The translations under genes were made by a program, and so were the position numbers. The notes under the pieces are model-generated. The model saw nothing but the letters and a program-made list of their open reading frames with translations, was not told the origin of the DNA and searched no databases. From Marine Group II euryarchaeote MED-G38 (GTDB lineage: Archaea > Thermoplasmatota > Poseidoniia > Poseidoniales > Thalassarchaeaceae), in assembly GCA_002457145.1 (NCBI GenBank), contig NTJP01000005.1:1-64000 (forward strand): 64,000 nt of DNA, in the 5' to 3' direction. This document shows, piece after piece, positions 8,663 to 17,121 of the stretch. How positions within the stretch are numbered: position 1 is the first letter of the stretch; every line of letters starts with the position of its first letter.

Positions 8663-8764
8663 ATTAATGACCAACTGCTCAATCTGTTTGAATGTTAGCA
8701 ATAACAATGACAATTTATGCCGATATCAATTGTCTTCAGCCTCTCATTTCTTATACCAAAGGTG

Positions 8765-8773
8765 GGTCGCCGA
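8765..8773 (+). promoter_or_regulatory. GGTCGCCGA motif in the S12 leader
   Basis: Nine-base GC-rich motif 23 bases before the S12 start, just downstream of an AT-rich TTATA element (8751-8755). The same nine bases occur 19 bases before EF-2. In such AT-rich DNA the coincidence in two translation-gene leaders suggests a shared promoter-proximal or leader element. Function is unknown. Confidence 0.4.
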
Positions 8774-8795
8774 GACATCATTTAGAGGTATATAG

Positions 8796-9236
8796 TTGGG
8801 TCGTGGATTATTTTCTGGTTCGAAAATGAAGAGTGATCGTAAAAAATATAGATGGAAAGAACGTCAATTTAGAAATCGGCAATTCAAAAGACGTTCAGGA
8901 GGAATTTTAAAACATGACCCTCTTAAAGGTAGCACTCAAGCCAAAGGAATCGTAATAGAAAAAGTAGGTTTTGAAGCAAAACAACCTAACTCAGCAATAA
9001 GGAAAGCTGTAAAAATAAGTCTTATTAGAACTGGAAATAAATTAACCGCATTCGCTCCCGGAGATGGAGCAATTTCATTTATTGATGAACATGATGAAGT
9101 TCTTGTAGAAGGGATCGGAGGAAGTAAAGGGAGATCCTATGGAGATTTACCTGGTGTTAGATTCAAAGTAATCAAAGTTAATGGGGTATCTCTTGATGAA
9201 ATGGTCAGAGGCCGTAAAGAAAAACCAGTAAGGTAG
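8796..9236 (+). CDS. rps12: Ribosomal protein S12 (uS12)
   Basis: Decoding-centre protein of the small ribosomal subunit, archaeal type of 146 aa. Signatures include [19 protein letters not shown] with the conserved PNSAIRK loop, [15 protein letters not shown] and [14 protein letters not shown]. The C-terminus [17 protein letters not shown] also matches. Translation starts at TTG (8796), giving (M)GRGLFSG, equivalent to the MGKGL start of relatives; no ATG is available before the conserved region. GAGGT about ten bases upstream can serve as ribosome binding site. It heads the S12-S7-EF-2 group. Confidence 0.96.
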   Translation: MGRGLFSGSKMKSDRKKYRWKERQFRNRQFKRRSGGILKHDPLKGSTQAKGIVIEKVGFEAKQPNSAIRKAVKISLIRTGNKLTAFAPGDGAISFIDEHDEVLVEGIGGSKGRSYGDLPGVRFKVIKVNGVSLDEMVRGRKEKPVR

Positions 9237-9245
9237 GTATTATTT

Positions 9246-9854
9246 ATGACTGAATTAGAAGAAAATGAAACTCAAGAACCTATTGCAGGTATTGGAACTA
9301 TGGTTTTTGGAAAATGGGATGCCACTGATGTTGTCTGTGAAGACCCTGGTCTTGCACCTTATATCAATTTACAAACCATAGGAACTCCTCACTCAGGTGG
9401 TAGACACGCAAATGAGTACTTTGGTAAAGCTAATCTTTCTATAATTGAGAGATTTATTAACAACTTAATGCGTTCTGGTAAATTCTCGGGTAAGAAACAA
9501 CATTGTGCCAAGGCATTCGAGAGAGCTCTTGATACAATTAACGAAAGAACTGGAACAAACCCGTTACAGAACTTTATTGATGCTATTAAGGAAGCCGCAC
9601 CTTGTGAAGAAATAACAAGAATAAAAATGGGAGCAGTAAGCCAACCTAAAGCTGTAGATTCATCTCCTATGCGCCGGATTGATATAGCTCTAAGAAATCT
9701 TTCAGTAGGCTGTGCTTCTGCAACCGCTAAAAGTAAAAAATCATTAACAGAAGGTATAATTTCCGAAATCACAAAAGCCGCTCAAGGCGATGTAAGTTCA
9801 TACTCGGTAGGTAAAAGGGACGAAGTAGAAAGAATAGCATCTTCTGCAAGATAA
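9246..9854 (+). CDS. rps7: Ribosomal protein S7 (uS7)
   Basis: Primary 16S rRNA-binding protein of the small-subunit head. The 202-aa archaeal-type protein has an N-terminal extension with VFGKWDATDVVCEDPGLAPYIN. The conserved HANEYFGKANLSIIERFINNLMRSG region follows, then KMGAVSQPKAVDSSPMRRIDIALRNL. The C-terminal block SLTEGIISEI..AAQGDVSSYSVGKRDEVERIA also fits. It lies 9 bp behind S12 and about 100 bp before EF-2, the common archaeal order. Confidence 0.96.
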   Translation: MTELEENETQEPIAGIGTMVFGKWDATDVVCEDPGLAPYINLQTIGTPHSGGRHANEYFGKANLSIIERFINNLMRSGKFSGKKQHCAKAFERALDTINERTGTNPLQNFIDAIKEAAPCEEITRIKMGAVSQPKAVDSSPMRRIDIALRNLSVGCASATAKSKKSLTEGIISEITKAAQGDVSSYSVGKRDEVERIASSAR

Positions 9855-9930
9855 TCTCGCTACCTTATTCTACGTACTCATCTTTGCTAGATTTATTGTT
9901 ATGCACAATCGTCTTTATCAACCATAGTCA

Positions 9931-9939
9931 GGTCGCCGA
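9931..9939 (+). promoter_or_regulatory. GGTCGCCGA motif in the EF-2 leader
   Basis: Exact copy of the nine-base motif found before S12, here 19 bases before the EF-2 ATG and about 17 bases after a TTTATC element at 9914. GAGGT at 9947-9951 is a possible ribosome binding site. Confidence 0.4.
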
Positions 9940-9957
9940 TTCAATTGAGGTCATTAT

Positions 9958-12168
9958 ATGGGTCGTAAAGAAGATAATATTGAACGTGCAGTAGAAGTTA
10001 TGCATACAAGAGAGAATATCCGAAACTTGGCAATTGCTGCCCACATAGATCATGGCAAGACTACATTGTCGGACAATCTTATAGCGGGTGCAGGTATGAT
10101 GTCTGAAGATTTAGCAGGAAAATCTAGAGTTCTTGATTTCGATGATCAAGAAAGTGCTCGTGGAATAACTATCAATGCAGCTAGTGCCTCTATGGTGCAT
10201 GATGTAGATGGTTCTGATTATCTGATTAATCTAATAGATACTCCTGGTCACGTAGATTTCGGTGGCGATGTCACTCGTGCTATGAGAGCAGTAGATGGAT
10301 GCATCATATTAGCATGCGCTGTTGAAGGTACTATGCCCCAAACTGAAACCGTCGTAAGGCAAGCACTGAAAGAAAAAGTAAGGCCAGTTTTGTTCATAAA
10401 TAAGGTTGATCGATTGATTAACGAATTACAGATAGATGCCCAAGAAATGATGGAAAGATTTCAGAAAATAATTATCAAAGTGAATAAACTCATAGAAACT
10501 TTTGCTCCGCCAGAATTACGCAAAATATGGCAAGTTGATGTATCAAAGGGAACAGTTGCATTTGGGTCAGCATATTACAACTGGGGAATGTCTATACCTT
10601 ATATGGGAAAAAGCGGAATTAATTTCACTCAAATTTTTGAATATTGTAAAAATGATAAACAAAAAGAACTTGCTAAATTAGCTCCAGTGCATAAAGTATT
10701 ACTGGATATGGCCGTAGATAAATTACCCTCCCCTTTGGTGGCTCAGGAATACAGAATACCAAATATTTGGCAAGGTGATCTTGAATCAGATTTTGCTAAA
10801 TCAATGATAAAATGTGACTCTTCAGGTCCACTTTCCTTAATGATAGTTAAAATTTGGATGGACCCTCATGCTGGAGAAGTCGCCGTAGGAAGGGTATATT
10901 CCGGTTCAATTAAGCATGGTGAATCTGTGTGGGCACTTGGTGCTGCTAAAGCTGAAAGAGTTCAACAAGTAAGTATGATGGTCGGAGGAGATAGGATTGC
11001 TGTATCCGAAGTATCAGCAGGAAACATAGCTGCATTAACTGGAATCAAAAGTGCAGCTGCTGGAGTTACCATAACACGCAATAAGGATGATACTGGTTTT
11101 GAGCCAATACGCCATTATTCTGAACCTGTTGTAACAGTGGCCGTTGAACCAAAATCTATGAAAGATTTACCTAAATTTATTGATGCATTAAGAAGCCTTG
11201 CAAAAGCAGATGCATCGCTCCAAGTTTCTACAAATGCCGAAACTGGTGAAGCACTTTTAGCAGGAATGGGTGAACTTCATTTAGAAATAACAACATACAG
11301 AATTGAAGAGGAACAAGGAATTAAAGTAAAAGTAAGTGAACCGATTGTTGTATACAGAGAATCAATTGAAGGTGATAATAAATCTCGTCCCTTTGAAGGA
11401 AAGTCACCTAATAGACATAATAGATTTTATATCGAGGTTGAACCACTTCCAGAGAATGTTATACAAGGTTTGAGAGATGGTGATTTTGGGAAAGAAGGAG
11501 CTATTAGAACTAAAGATGCTAAAGAAGTTGGAAACAAATTTTCTGAGTTTGGTATGGATAAAGATTTAATGAGGAAAATATACGCTATACATGGAACTAA
11601 TGTATTAGTTAATGATACCAAAGGAATTCAAAATCTCCATGAGACTAGAGAACTGATTATTGAGGGTTTTATGGATTGTTGTAAAAAAGGACCTGTAGCA
11701 GAAGAACCATTGATGGGAGTAATGGTAAGATTGGTTGATGCAAAGTTGCATGAAGATGCAATCCATAGAGGACCTGCTCAGACTATACCTGCCGTCAGAA
11801 ATTCTATGAAAGGCGCCTTAATAAGAGCTAGGTCGGTTATATATGAGCCAATGCAAAATATTCGAATAGATGCTCCAAACGATGTGATAGGTGGAGTAAC
11901 TAGCGAACTAAATAAAAGAAGAGGAATAATCGAGGATATGCCAGTTGAAGGAGGAACTGCTAGTGTAATTGGTAAAATGCCAGTCGCTGAATCTTTTGGA
12001 TTTTCAAATAGTGTACGAGCGGCTAGCCAAGGTCGAGCAGTATGGAATACTGAAAATGCTGGCTATGTACATCTACCTAGAGAGTTATTCAATAAAGTAG
12101 TCGGAGAAATTAGGGAACGAAAGGGATTGAAAACAGAACTTCCCAGTGAAGCACAATATATGGATTGA
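9958..12168 (+). CDS. fusA: Elongation factor 2
   Basis: Translocation GTPase of the archaeal ribosome, 736 aa. The G domain has AHIDHGKT (G1, residues 28-35), the RGITI switch I segment, DTPGHVDF (G3) and NKVDR (G4). Domains II-V follow, with domain IV carrying the diphthamide loop DAIHRGPAQ; the modified histidine is about residue 603. The partial dph6 gene at 1-542 encodes the last enzyme of that modification. The protein is standard in length and order, with no frameshift. The gene is separated from S7 by about 100 bp and probably has its own promoter. It converges on the isoprenoid gene at 12174 with only 5 bp between. Confidence 0.98.
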   Translation: MGRKEDNIERAVEVMHTRENIRNLAIAAHIDHGKTTLSDNLIAGAGMMSEDLAGKSRVLDFDDQESARGITINAASASMVHDVDGSDYLINLIDTPGHVDFGGDVTRAMRAVDGCIILACAVEGTMPQTETVVRQALKEKVRPVLFINKVDRLINELQIDAQEMMERFQKIIIKVNKLIETFAPPELRKIWQVDVSKGTVAFGSAYYNWGMSIPYMGKSGINFTQIFEYCKNDKQKELAKLAPVHKVLLDMAVDKLPSPLVAQEYRIPNIWQGDLESDFAKSMIKCDSSGPLSLMIVKIWMDPHAGEVAVGRVYSGSIKHGESVWALGAAKAERVQQVSMMVGGDRIAVSEVSAGNIAALTGIKSAAAGVTITRNKDDTGFEPIRHYSEPVVTVAVEPKSMKDLPKFIDALRSLAKADASLQVSTNAETGEALLAGMGELHLEITTYRIEEEQGIKVKVSEPIVVYRESIEGDNKSRPFEGKSPNRHNRFYIEVEPLPENVIQGLRDGDFGKEGAIRTKDAKEVGNKFSEFGMDKDLMRKIYAIHGTNVLVNDTKGIQNLHETRELIIEGFMDCCKKGPVAEEPLMGVMVRLVDAKLHEDAIHRGPAQTIPAVRNSMKGALIRARSVIYEPMQNIRIDAPNDVIGGVTSELNKRRGIIEDMPVEGGTASVIGKMPVAESFGFSNSVRAASQGRAVWNTENAGYVHLPRELFNKVVGEIRERKGLKTELPSEAQYMD

Positions 12169-12173
12169 TGAAT

Positions 12174-13856
12174 TCAACTAATCCTTATCAGTTGGAAGTC
12201 AGTCAATTCTCTTAAAACGTCCACTTGAGGATTGTTTTCTAAATAATTTAGACATTGATGAGCAATAGAATGATGGTACATTGCCCTCTTTCTTGCATAT
12301 TCTATAGAACCTGACAATTCAAGATCATTTATGGCCGCTTCTAATTCATGATCTTGACATGGGCCTTTGCCAAATACTCTTTGAAAATTCGCAAGGTTCT
12401 TTTTACTATCCATGGCATGAATTGCTATTAGTGTCCTCTTGCCTTGAATTATATCCGAACCTGCTGGTTTTCCTAACGTCTTTGTATCTCCTGTTATATC
12501 TATAAGATCATCCATCAATTGAAAACATAGCCCTAGATTCAAGCCCCATTTAGCCATATTAGAAACAATATCATGGGATGCCCCAGATAATATAGCTCCA
12601 GTTCTTGCACATGTTTCAAACATAGCACTTGTTTTTCCTGCTATCATGGCAATATATTCTTCTTCTGAGACTAGATCTCTATTTTCAAATTCAATATCTT
12701 CTTGTTGTCCTTCAGCTACTCTTCTGACCATTTCACCAATTGCCCTTACTAAATATCTTAGATTATCTCCAGATATTTCAGAAGATTCTGCAAGAATTTC
12801 AAATCCAACAGCTAGCATAGCATCTCCGGCATTTATGGCCGTAGCATCATCATAAGCAACATGGACAGCATCTAACCCTCTTCTTATAGGATCTTGATCT
12901 ATGATATCATCATGAACGAGTGTGAAGTTATGTATTATTTCTATACATGCTCCCAAAGTATAATGACCATCATTAGCATCTCCAATTGCTTCCCCAACCA
13001 GCCTTGGTAGAATCGCCCTTAATCTCTTTCCTCCACCCGAAAAAAGGTGCGTCATAGCACCATGTAATCGTTTTTGTTCCATTTTACTAAGACTGAACAT
13101 TATCTCCTCTTCAACCTTACTTTTGTGTTCCGTTAACGCATCCATCAGTCCACTTCCTGGTTTTTCTTTATCAAGATATAACTGTCCACAATCTACAATC
13201 TCATCCCTTCTAGATTTAATTATAAGTTCACTATTAGGATAATTATCTTTTAAGAAATATTTCCATATCATCTTGAACCAAGGCGCTATATATTCTCCTG
13301 ACCAATCACCTTCTCTATTCATCATTTTACCAAGATCTTGATGATCTAACCATTTAATTTCCTCTATTTCATTTTTATTAATATTTAATTTAACATCAGC
13401 TTGTACAAATAATACATGGTCTATTTCTCTCTCAATCCAATCACTATCCCATCTACAATTATATTCGAAACTCCCCAATGAATTAAATATCCAGTTCTTA
13501 GTTATAGAATTAGGTATTCCTAATTCATGTTCTAATTTTCTTCTTGCTGCATTAATTACACCTTCTAAACCATTTATTTCATCATCTATATTTAATGGAT
13601 GGCTACAACATGCATTTGCCCATACACCAGGAAAGGTAATTTTTTCTTTAGACCGTTGCTGTACTAACATTTCTCCATCATTATTCATGATTACTACACT
13701 GAATGCACGATGCCTATCACCATCACGGAAATGGCAATCTAGTTTACTTTTCGTACCTATTACATTATCTCCTTTATCAACTAGTAAGCACATTTCTTCC
13801 ATCATCGTTGATTGCTGAGGGTCGAGTTTACCTAGTTTTTTACTGGCATCTGACAT
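12174..13856 (-). CDS. Type I IPP isomerase fused to polyprenyl (geranylgeranyl-type) diphosphate synthase
   Basis: Two isoprenoid enzymes in one 560-aa chain. Residues about 18-200 form a type I, Nudix-fold isopentenyl diphosphate isomerase, with the WANACCSHP active-site cysteine motif (about residues 80-87) and the EIEEIKWL glutamate region. Residues about 240-560 form an all-helical prenyl synthase with GGGKRLR, the first aspartate-rich motif HDDIID (about 315-320), a second DDLID, and the lysine-rich GKPAGSDI segment. Conversion of IPP to DMAPP and chain extension for archaeal lipids would thus be coupled. A TTG at 13865 is an alternative start; the ATG at 13856 is preferred. It lies 47 bp downstream of isopentenyl phosphate kinase on the same strand. 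Confidence 0.93.
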   Translation of the reverse strand: MSDASKKLGKLDPQQSTMMEEMCLLVDKGDNVIGTKSKLDCHFRDGDRHRAFSVVIMNNDGEMLVQQRSKEKITFPGVWANACCSHPLNIDDEINGLEGVINAARRKLEHELGIPNSITKNWIFNSLGSFEYNCRWDSDWIEREIDHVLFVQADVKLNINKNEIEEIKWLDHQDLGKMMNREGDWSGEYIAPWFKMIWKYFLKDNYPNSELIIKSRRDEIVDCGQLYLDKEKPGSGLMDALTEHKSKVEEEIMFSLSKMEQKRLHGAMTHLFSGGGKRLRAILPRLVGEAIGDANDGHYTLGACIEIIHNFTLVHDDIIDQDPIRRGLDAVHVAYDDATAINAGDAMLAVGFEILAESSEISGDNLRYLVRAIGEMVRRVAEGQQEDIEFENRDLVSEEEYIAMIAGKTSAMFETCARTGAILSGASHDIVSNMAKWGLNLGLCFQLMDDLIDITGDTKTLGKPAGSDIIQGKRTLIAIHAMDSKKNLANFQRVFGKGPCQDHELEAAINDLELSGSIEYARKRAMYHHSIAHQCLNYLENNPQVDVLRELTDFQLIRIS

Positions 13857-13903
13857 AATTCTCAAATACCGCAGCGACTGCTCGCCTATAATTAAATTTG
13901 TTA

Positions 13904-14704
13904 TTATGGTAAAATTTTGGTTCCTATTGTTGTACCTGTATGTATTAGTTGCATAATTCTCTCTGACCTATTTCCATTTAAGAACCAAACATTTTCAATT
14001 TTTTTAGAAATTTCAACAGCTCTTAATAATTTCAAATCTATACCTCCGGTGACATCTATATCCGAGCTATGAGAAGTATTTGTAATATCATTTTTTGAAT
14101 AATTTTTTATTAATTTAGCATTAAGATTATTAGGTGGATTTGTTAATACTCCATCTACGTCTCCAAGTAAAAATATTGTAAAATTAACATTTGGGATTTC
14201 CATAGAAATACGATACATCAAATCGTCTCCTGATAGTATTCCAAATTTATTGCTATCATCTCTATCTACAACATCACCGAAACAAATAGGAATTTTATCA
14301 TTATTGATTGTTTCAAATATATCTAAATTACCTGTAAAATCTTTGCCTATGCCCTTAGCCCATTTAGAGGGAGGGTATCCAATAGCCACTAATCCTATTT
14401 TTTTAAGTGATTTAATAACTTCATTATTTAATTCAATCATGTTACTTCTTATTTGCTGTACAGCGTTAATTTGCTGTTCTTGGATTTCGTTATTAATTCC
14501 ATTTGCAATGTCCATTTTTTTTGATAAAATATGTCCATAAGATCCTGCACCATGAACAATAATCAAAACATAACCTTCATCATTTAATTGTTTTATTGTA
14601 TTACATACATTTTTTATCGCTTCTTTATTTATAGTTTTAGATAAATTTTTGTTAGTAATCAAACCTCCGCCAAGTTTTATCACTATCCTACCTTTACTAT
14701 TCAT
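13904..14704 (-). CDS. ipk: Isopentenyl phosphate kinase
   Basis: Amino-acid-kinase-fold enzyme that phosphorylates isopentenyl phosphate to isopentenyl diphosphate in the alternative archaeal mevalonate pathway. The 266-aa protein shows KLGGGLITNK at residues 10-19 (phosphate loop) and HGAGSYGH at 51-58, where the second histidine is the family's catalytic residue. Also present are FGDVV, LSGDDLM, the GDVDGVLTNPP nucleotide site and DVTGGIDLKL near the C-terminus. It is upstream of the isomerase-synthase fusion, so the products act in consecutive steps. The ATG at 14704 immediately precedes the conserved first strand. Confidence 0.93.
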   Translation of the reverse strand: MNSKGRIVIKLGGGLITNKNLSKTINKEAIKNVCNTIKQLNDEGYVLIIVHGAGSYGHILSKKMDIANGINNEIQEQQINAVQQIRSNMIELNNEVIKSLKKIGLVAIGYPPSKWAKGIGKDFTGNLDIFETINNDKIPICFGDVVDRDDSNKFGILSGDDLMYRISMEIPNVNFTIFLLGDVDGVLTNPPNNLNAKLIKNYSKNDITNTSHSSDIDVTGGIDLKLLRAVEISKKIENVWFLNGNRSERIMQLIHTGTTIGTKILP

Positions 14705-14791
14705 ATATTATCGAAGGGGCATAGGTATTCAATACTTACAGTGAAAAATATTATTGGACAAGTTAATGTCTAATGATTGCTTGGCTTTAAT

Positions 14792-15115
14792 ATGAGTGAA
14801 TCTAGCGACATCGTAAAATTCCAAAGATGGCTCCAATCTCAATTATCTGAAGCAGAAAATATAGACGATCCTAAAGAGAAACAAAGAAGGATCTTAAGAT
14901 TAGATGCAGCATTATCTGAGACTATATTTTTTCGAGAATTATTAGAAACTATTGATAATGTTATAGAATCTCCATTCGTTCAAAGAGAAAATCCGGTTAG
15001 AAATACAAATAGGCAGGAAGTTACTATTAAACAAAACAACTCACTATTATGTTCCAAATGTAACGGAGAGATTGATGCCGAATTAAAGTTTTGTTTACTG
15101 TGTGGAGAGTATTAA
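14792..15115 (+). CDS. Small protein with C-terminal zinc ribbon
   Basis: I do not recognise this 107-aa protein. The N-terminal two thirds are helical and charged (FQRWLQSQLSEAENIDDPKE and a following helix). The C-terminus has CSKCNGEIDAELKFCLLCGEY, a CX2C-X11-CX2C zinc ribbon of the kind found in many archaeal regulators and adaptors. A TTG at 14777 could add five residues, but the ATG at 14792 is favoured. The gene is divergent from isopentenyl phosphate kinase and ends exactly where the converging kptA ends. No function is proposed. Confidence 0.7.
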   Translation: MSESSDIVKFQRWLQSQLSEAENIDDPKEKQRRILRLDAALSETIFFRELLETIDNVIESPFVQRENPVRNTNRQEVTIKQNNSLLCSKCNGEIDAELKFCLLCGEY

Positions 15116-15808
15116 TTACTCTTCCTCATCAATCCATTTTGCTCTAGCTAACACATATTGAGGGTGTTCTTTGTCAATTTTAGATAGATATTCGCCTTCT
15201 ACCTTTTCTGTTAAGTAAACTGTAACTCCTGCATGCCATATAATTTCCCCCGAGGCTACCATTCTAGCAGTATCTACTTCAAGAATTGTTGGTAATGAGA
15301 AGTGTACTTTACCAGCTTCTGCTGCAGATCTTATTGATGCAGATAGATGTACATGTGCTCTACTGCCTGGACTAAGTCCGATTTCTAATAGATTATCTGA
15401 TTGTTCAGGATCGCAGGGGAAATATAATGCATCTGGAATATTATCTGTAGGAAGATCTAATTCAATTTCCAATGTATGTCCATATGTAGCTCGAATCATA
15501 ATCCCTCTTACCTCGTATCTTCCCTTTGGATCTGTCTCAGCTATGGCATTAAAATGATGAGGTCTGAGCCAATGATATCTTTTTTCATTCCCCTTCTTGA
15601 ATTGTCTTATTATATCTTTAATATCAATCCATCCATTAATATCCATTTCTAATTCAAACTTCTCTGGAGCGTGTCGTAAAATCAACGCTAATCTTCTAGC
15701 CATACTATTCCTTTCTCCAGTTCTCATGATAAATTTCCCTTCTGCATTACATGCTGGGCATAAATGATCATCAGCATAATATCCATGGTTTTGACATTCT
15801 CTAATCAT
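15116..15808 (-). CDS. kptA: RNA 2'-phosphotransferase (Tpt1/KptA)
   Basis: NAD-dependent enzyme that removes a 2'-phosphate from RNA and transfers it to NAD, known from tRNA splicing in eukaryotes. The catalytic domain is recognisable from SMARRLALILRHAPEKFELE, GWIDIKDII, RYEVRGIMIRATYGHT, and SPGSRAHVHLSAS followed by HFSLPTILEVDT. The N-terminus carries CQNHGYYADDHLCPAC, a cysteine/histidine cluster typical of archaeal family members and probably zinc binding. The ATG at 15808 starts just before this cluster; a TTG at 15838 is the alternative. Length is 230 aa. The physiological substrate in archaea is uncertain. Confidence 0.92.
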   Translation of the reverse strand: MIRECQNHGYYADDHLCPACNAEGKFIMRTGERNSMARRLALILRHAPEKFELEMDINGWIDIKDIIRQFKKGNEKRYHWLRPHHFNAIAETDPKGRYEVRGIMIRATYGHTLEIELDLPTDNIPDALYFPCDPEQSDNLLEIGLSPGSRAHVHLSASIRSAAEAGKVHFSLPTILEVDTARMVASGEIIWHAGVTVYLTEKVEGEYLSKIDKEHPQYVLARAKWIDEEE

Positions 15809-15912
15809 ATTATTATAGGCCAAATGACTTTCTTTCAAGAACCTTCGGTAAATTCACTTCTTTGTTGACTTGAACTGGTAATTATTATTCACAAGCCACC
15901 GCTCGGCTTACT

Positions 15913-17046
15913 ATGAAGGCCGTAATCGTTGACTGGATCAGGTCACCATTTCATAGAGCTCATAAAGGAAAGTTATCTAATGTAAGACCCGATGAAATGG
16001 CAGGACAACTTGCTAAAGAAATCATAAATAGAAATAATATATCACCAGATTTAATTGATGATATTCTTCTTGGTTGTGCATATCCAGAAGGAGAACAAGG
16101 GTATAATATAGGACGGATTATTTCTTATCTTGGGGGTATGCCAAACAAAGTTCCTGGCGTAACAATAAACAGACTATGTGGATCTTCGATGCAAGCTGTT
16201 CTTTCTGCCTCAGCTAATATTGAAGTTGGTTGGGGAGAATGTTTTCTCTGTGGAGGTGTAGAATCAATGAGTAGAGTCAAAAGGAGGGGGTTTAACTGGA
16301 GTCCTAGTCCTTTATTGCAATTAGAATTTCCTGATGCATATATGGGGATGGTTGAAACTGCTGAGAATGTAGCCAATAGGTGGAATATTTCTCGAGGTGA
16401 ACAAGAAAACTTTGCACTCCTCTCACATAAAAAAGCTACTTCGGCTAAAAAATCAGGATTTTTTAAACATGTAATTCATCCAATAACCTATTCTAAAACA
16501 GAAATAATTGATGATGGATGTATTAGAGAAAATTCCACTTTAGAATCAATGTCTAATTTATCTCCTGTATTAGGTGAAGATACTTCCATAACTGCTGCTA
16601 CTGCATCTCCTCTAACTGATGGAGCGTCGTTCATGTTGATCTGTAGTGAAGATTTTGCAAATAAACACAATCTAAAACCTATGGCCAGAATAAATTCTGG
16701 TGCGGTAATAGGCTGCAATCCAGGTGAGATGGGGATAGGGCCCATAGAGGCTTCCAGACTAGCACTCAAAAGGGCAGGATGGGATATTGAAGCCGTAGAT
16801 ATCTTCGAACTAAACGAAGCATTCTCTTCTCAAAGTATTGCAGTGATTAATGAATTAGGGATTGATATCAATAAAGTAAATATTGATGGGGGCTCATTAG
16901 CTATAGGACATCCATTGGGAGCTTCTGGAGTCAGAATAATTGGAAGAGCATCAACTATTTTACAAAGAACGAATAAAGAGCGTGCATTAATATCTATGTG
17001 CATTGGAGGAGGAATGGGTATAGCCATAACTATAGAAAAACCCTAG
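15913..17046 (+). CDS. Thiolase (FadA-like acetyl-CoA acyltransferase)
   Basis: Thiolase-fold enzyme of 377 aa. The nucleophilic cysteine is C89 in NRLCGSSMQA, a sequence closer to FadA-type 3-ketoacyl-CoA thiolases than to acetoacetyl-CoA types. The second motif GHPLGASGVRI and the final MCIGGGMGIAI supply the conserved histidine and cysteine. GGVESMSR is also present. It probably cleaves 3-ketoacyl-CoA in beta-oxidation, or runs in reverse to make acetoacetyl-CoA for the mevalonate pathway; the sequence alone cannot separate these. It is divergent from kptA and followed by coaBC after about 75 bp. Confidence 0.92.
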   Translation: MKAVIVDWIRSPFHRAHKGKLSNVRPDEMAGQLAKEIINRNNISPDLIDDILLGCAYPEGEQGYNIGRIISYLGGMPNKVPGVTINRLCGSSMQAVLSASANIEVGWGECFLCGGVESMSRVKRRGFNWSPSPLLQLEFPDAYMGMVETAENVANRWNISRGEQENFALLSHKKATSAKKSGFFKHVIHPITYSKTEIIDDGCIRENSTLESMSNLSPVLGEDTSITAATASPLTDGASFMLICSEDFANKHNLKPMARINSGAVIGCNPGEMGIGPIEASRLALKRAGWDIEAVDIFELNEAFSSQSIAVINELGIDINKVNIDGGSLAIGHPLGASGVRIIGRASTILQRTNKERALISMCIGGGMGIAITIEKP

Positions 17047-17121
17047 ATATAGACTTTAATACCTAATATTAATAATTATTATAATCGACGGACTCATGAA
17101 GGATATACTATTCCGGATAGT

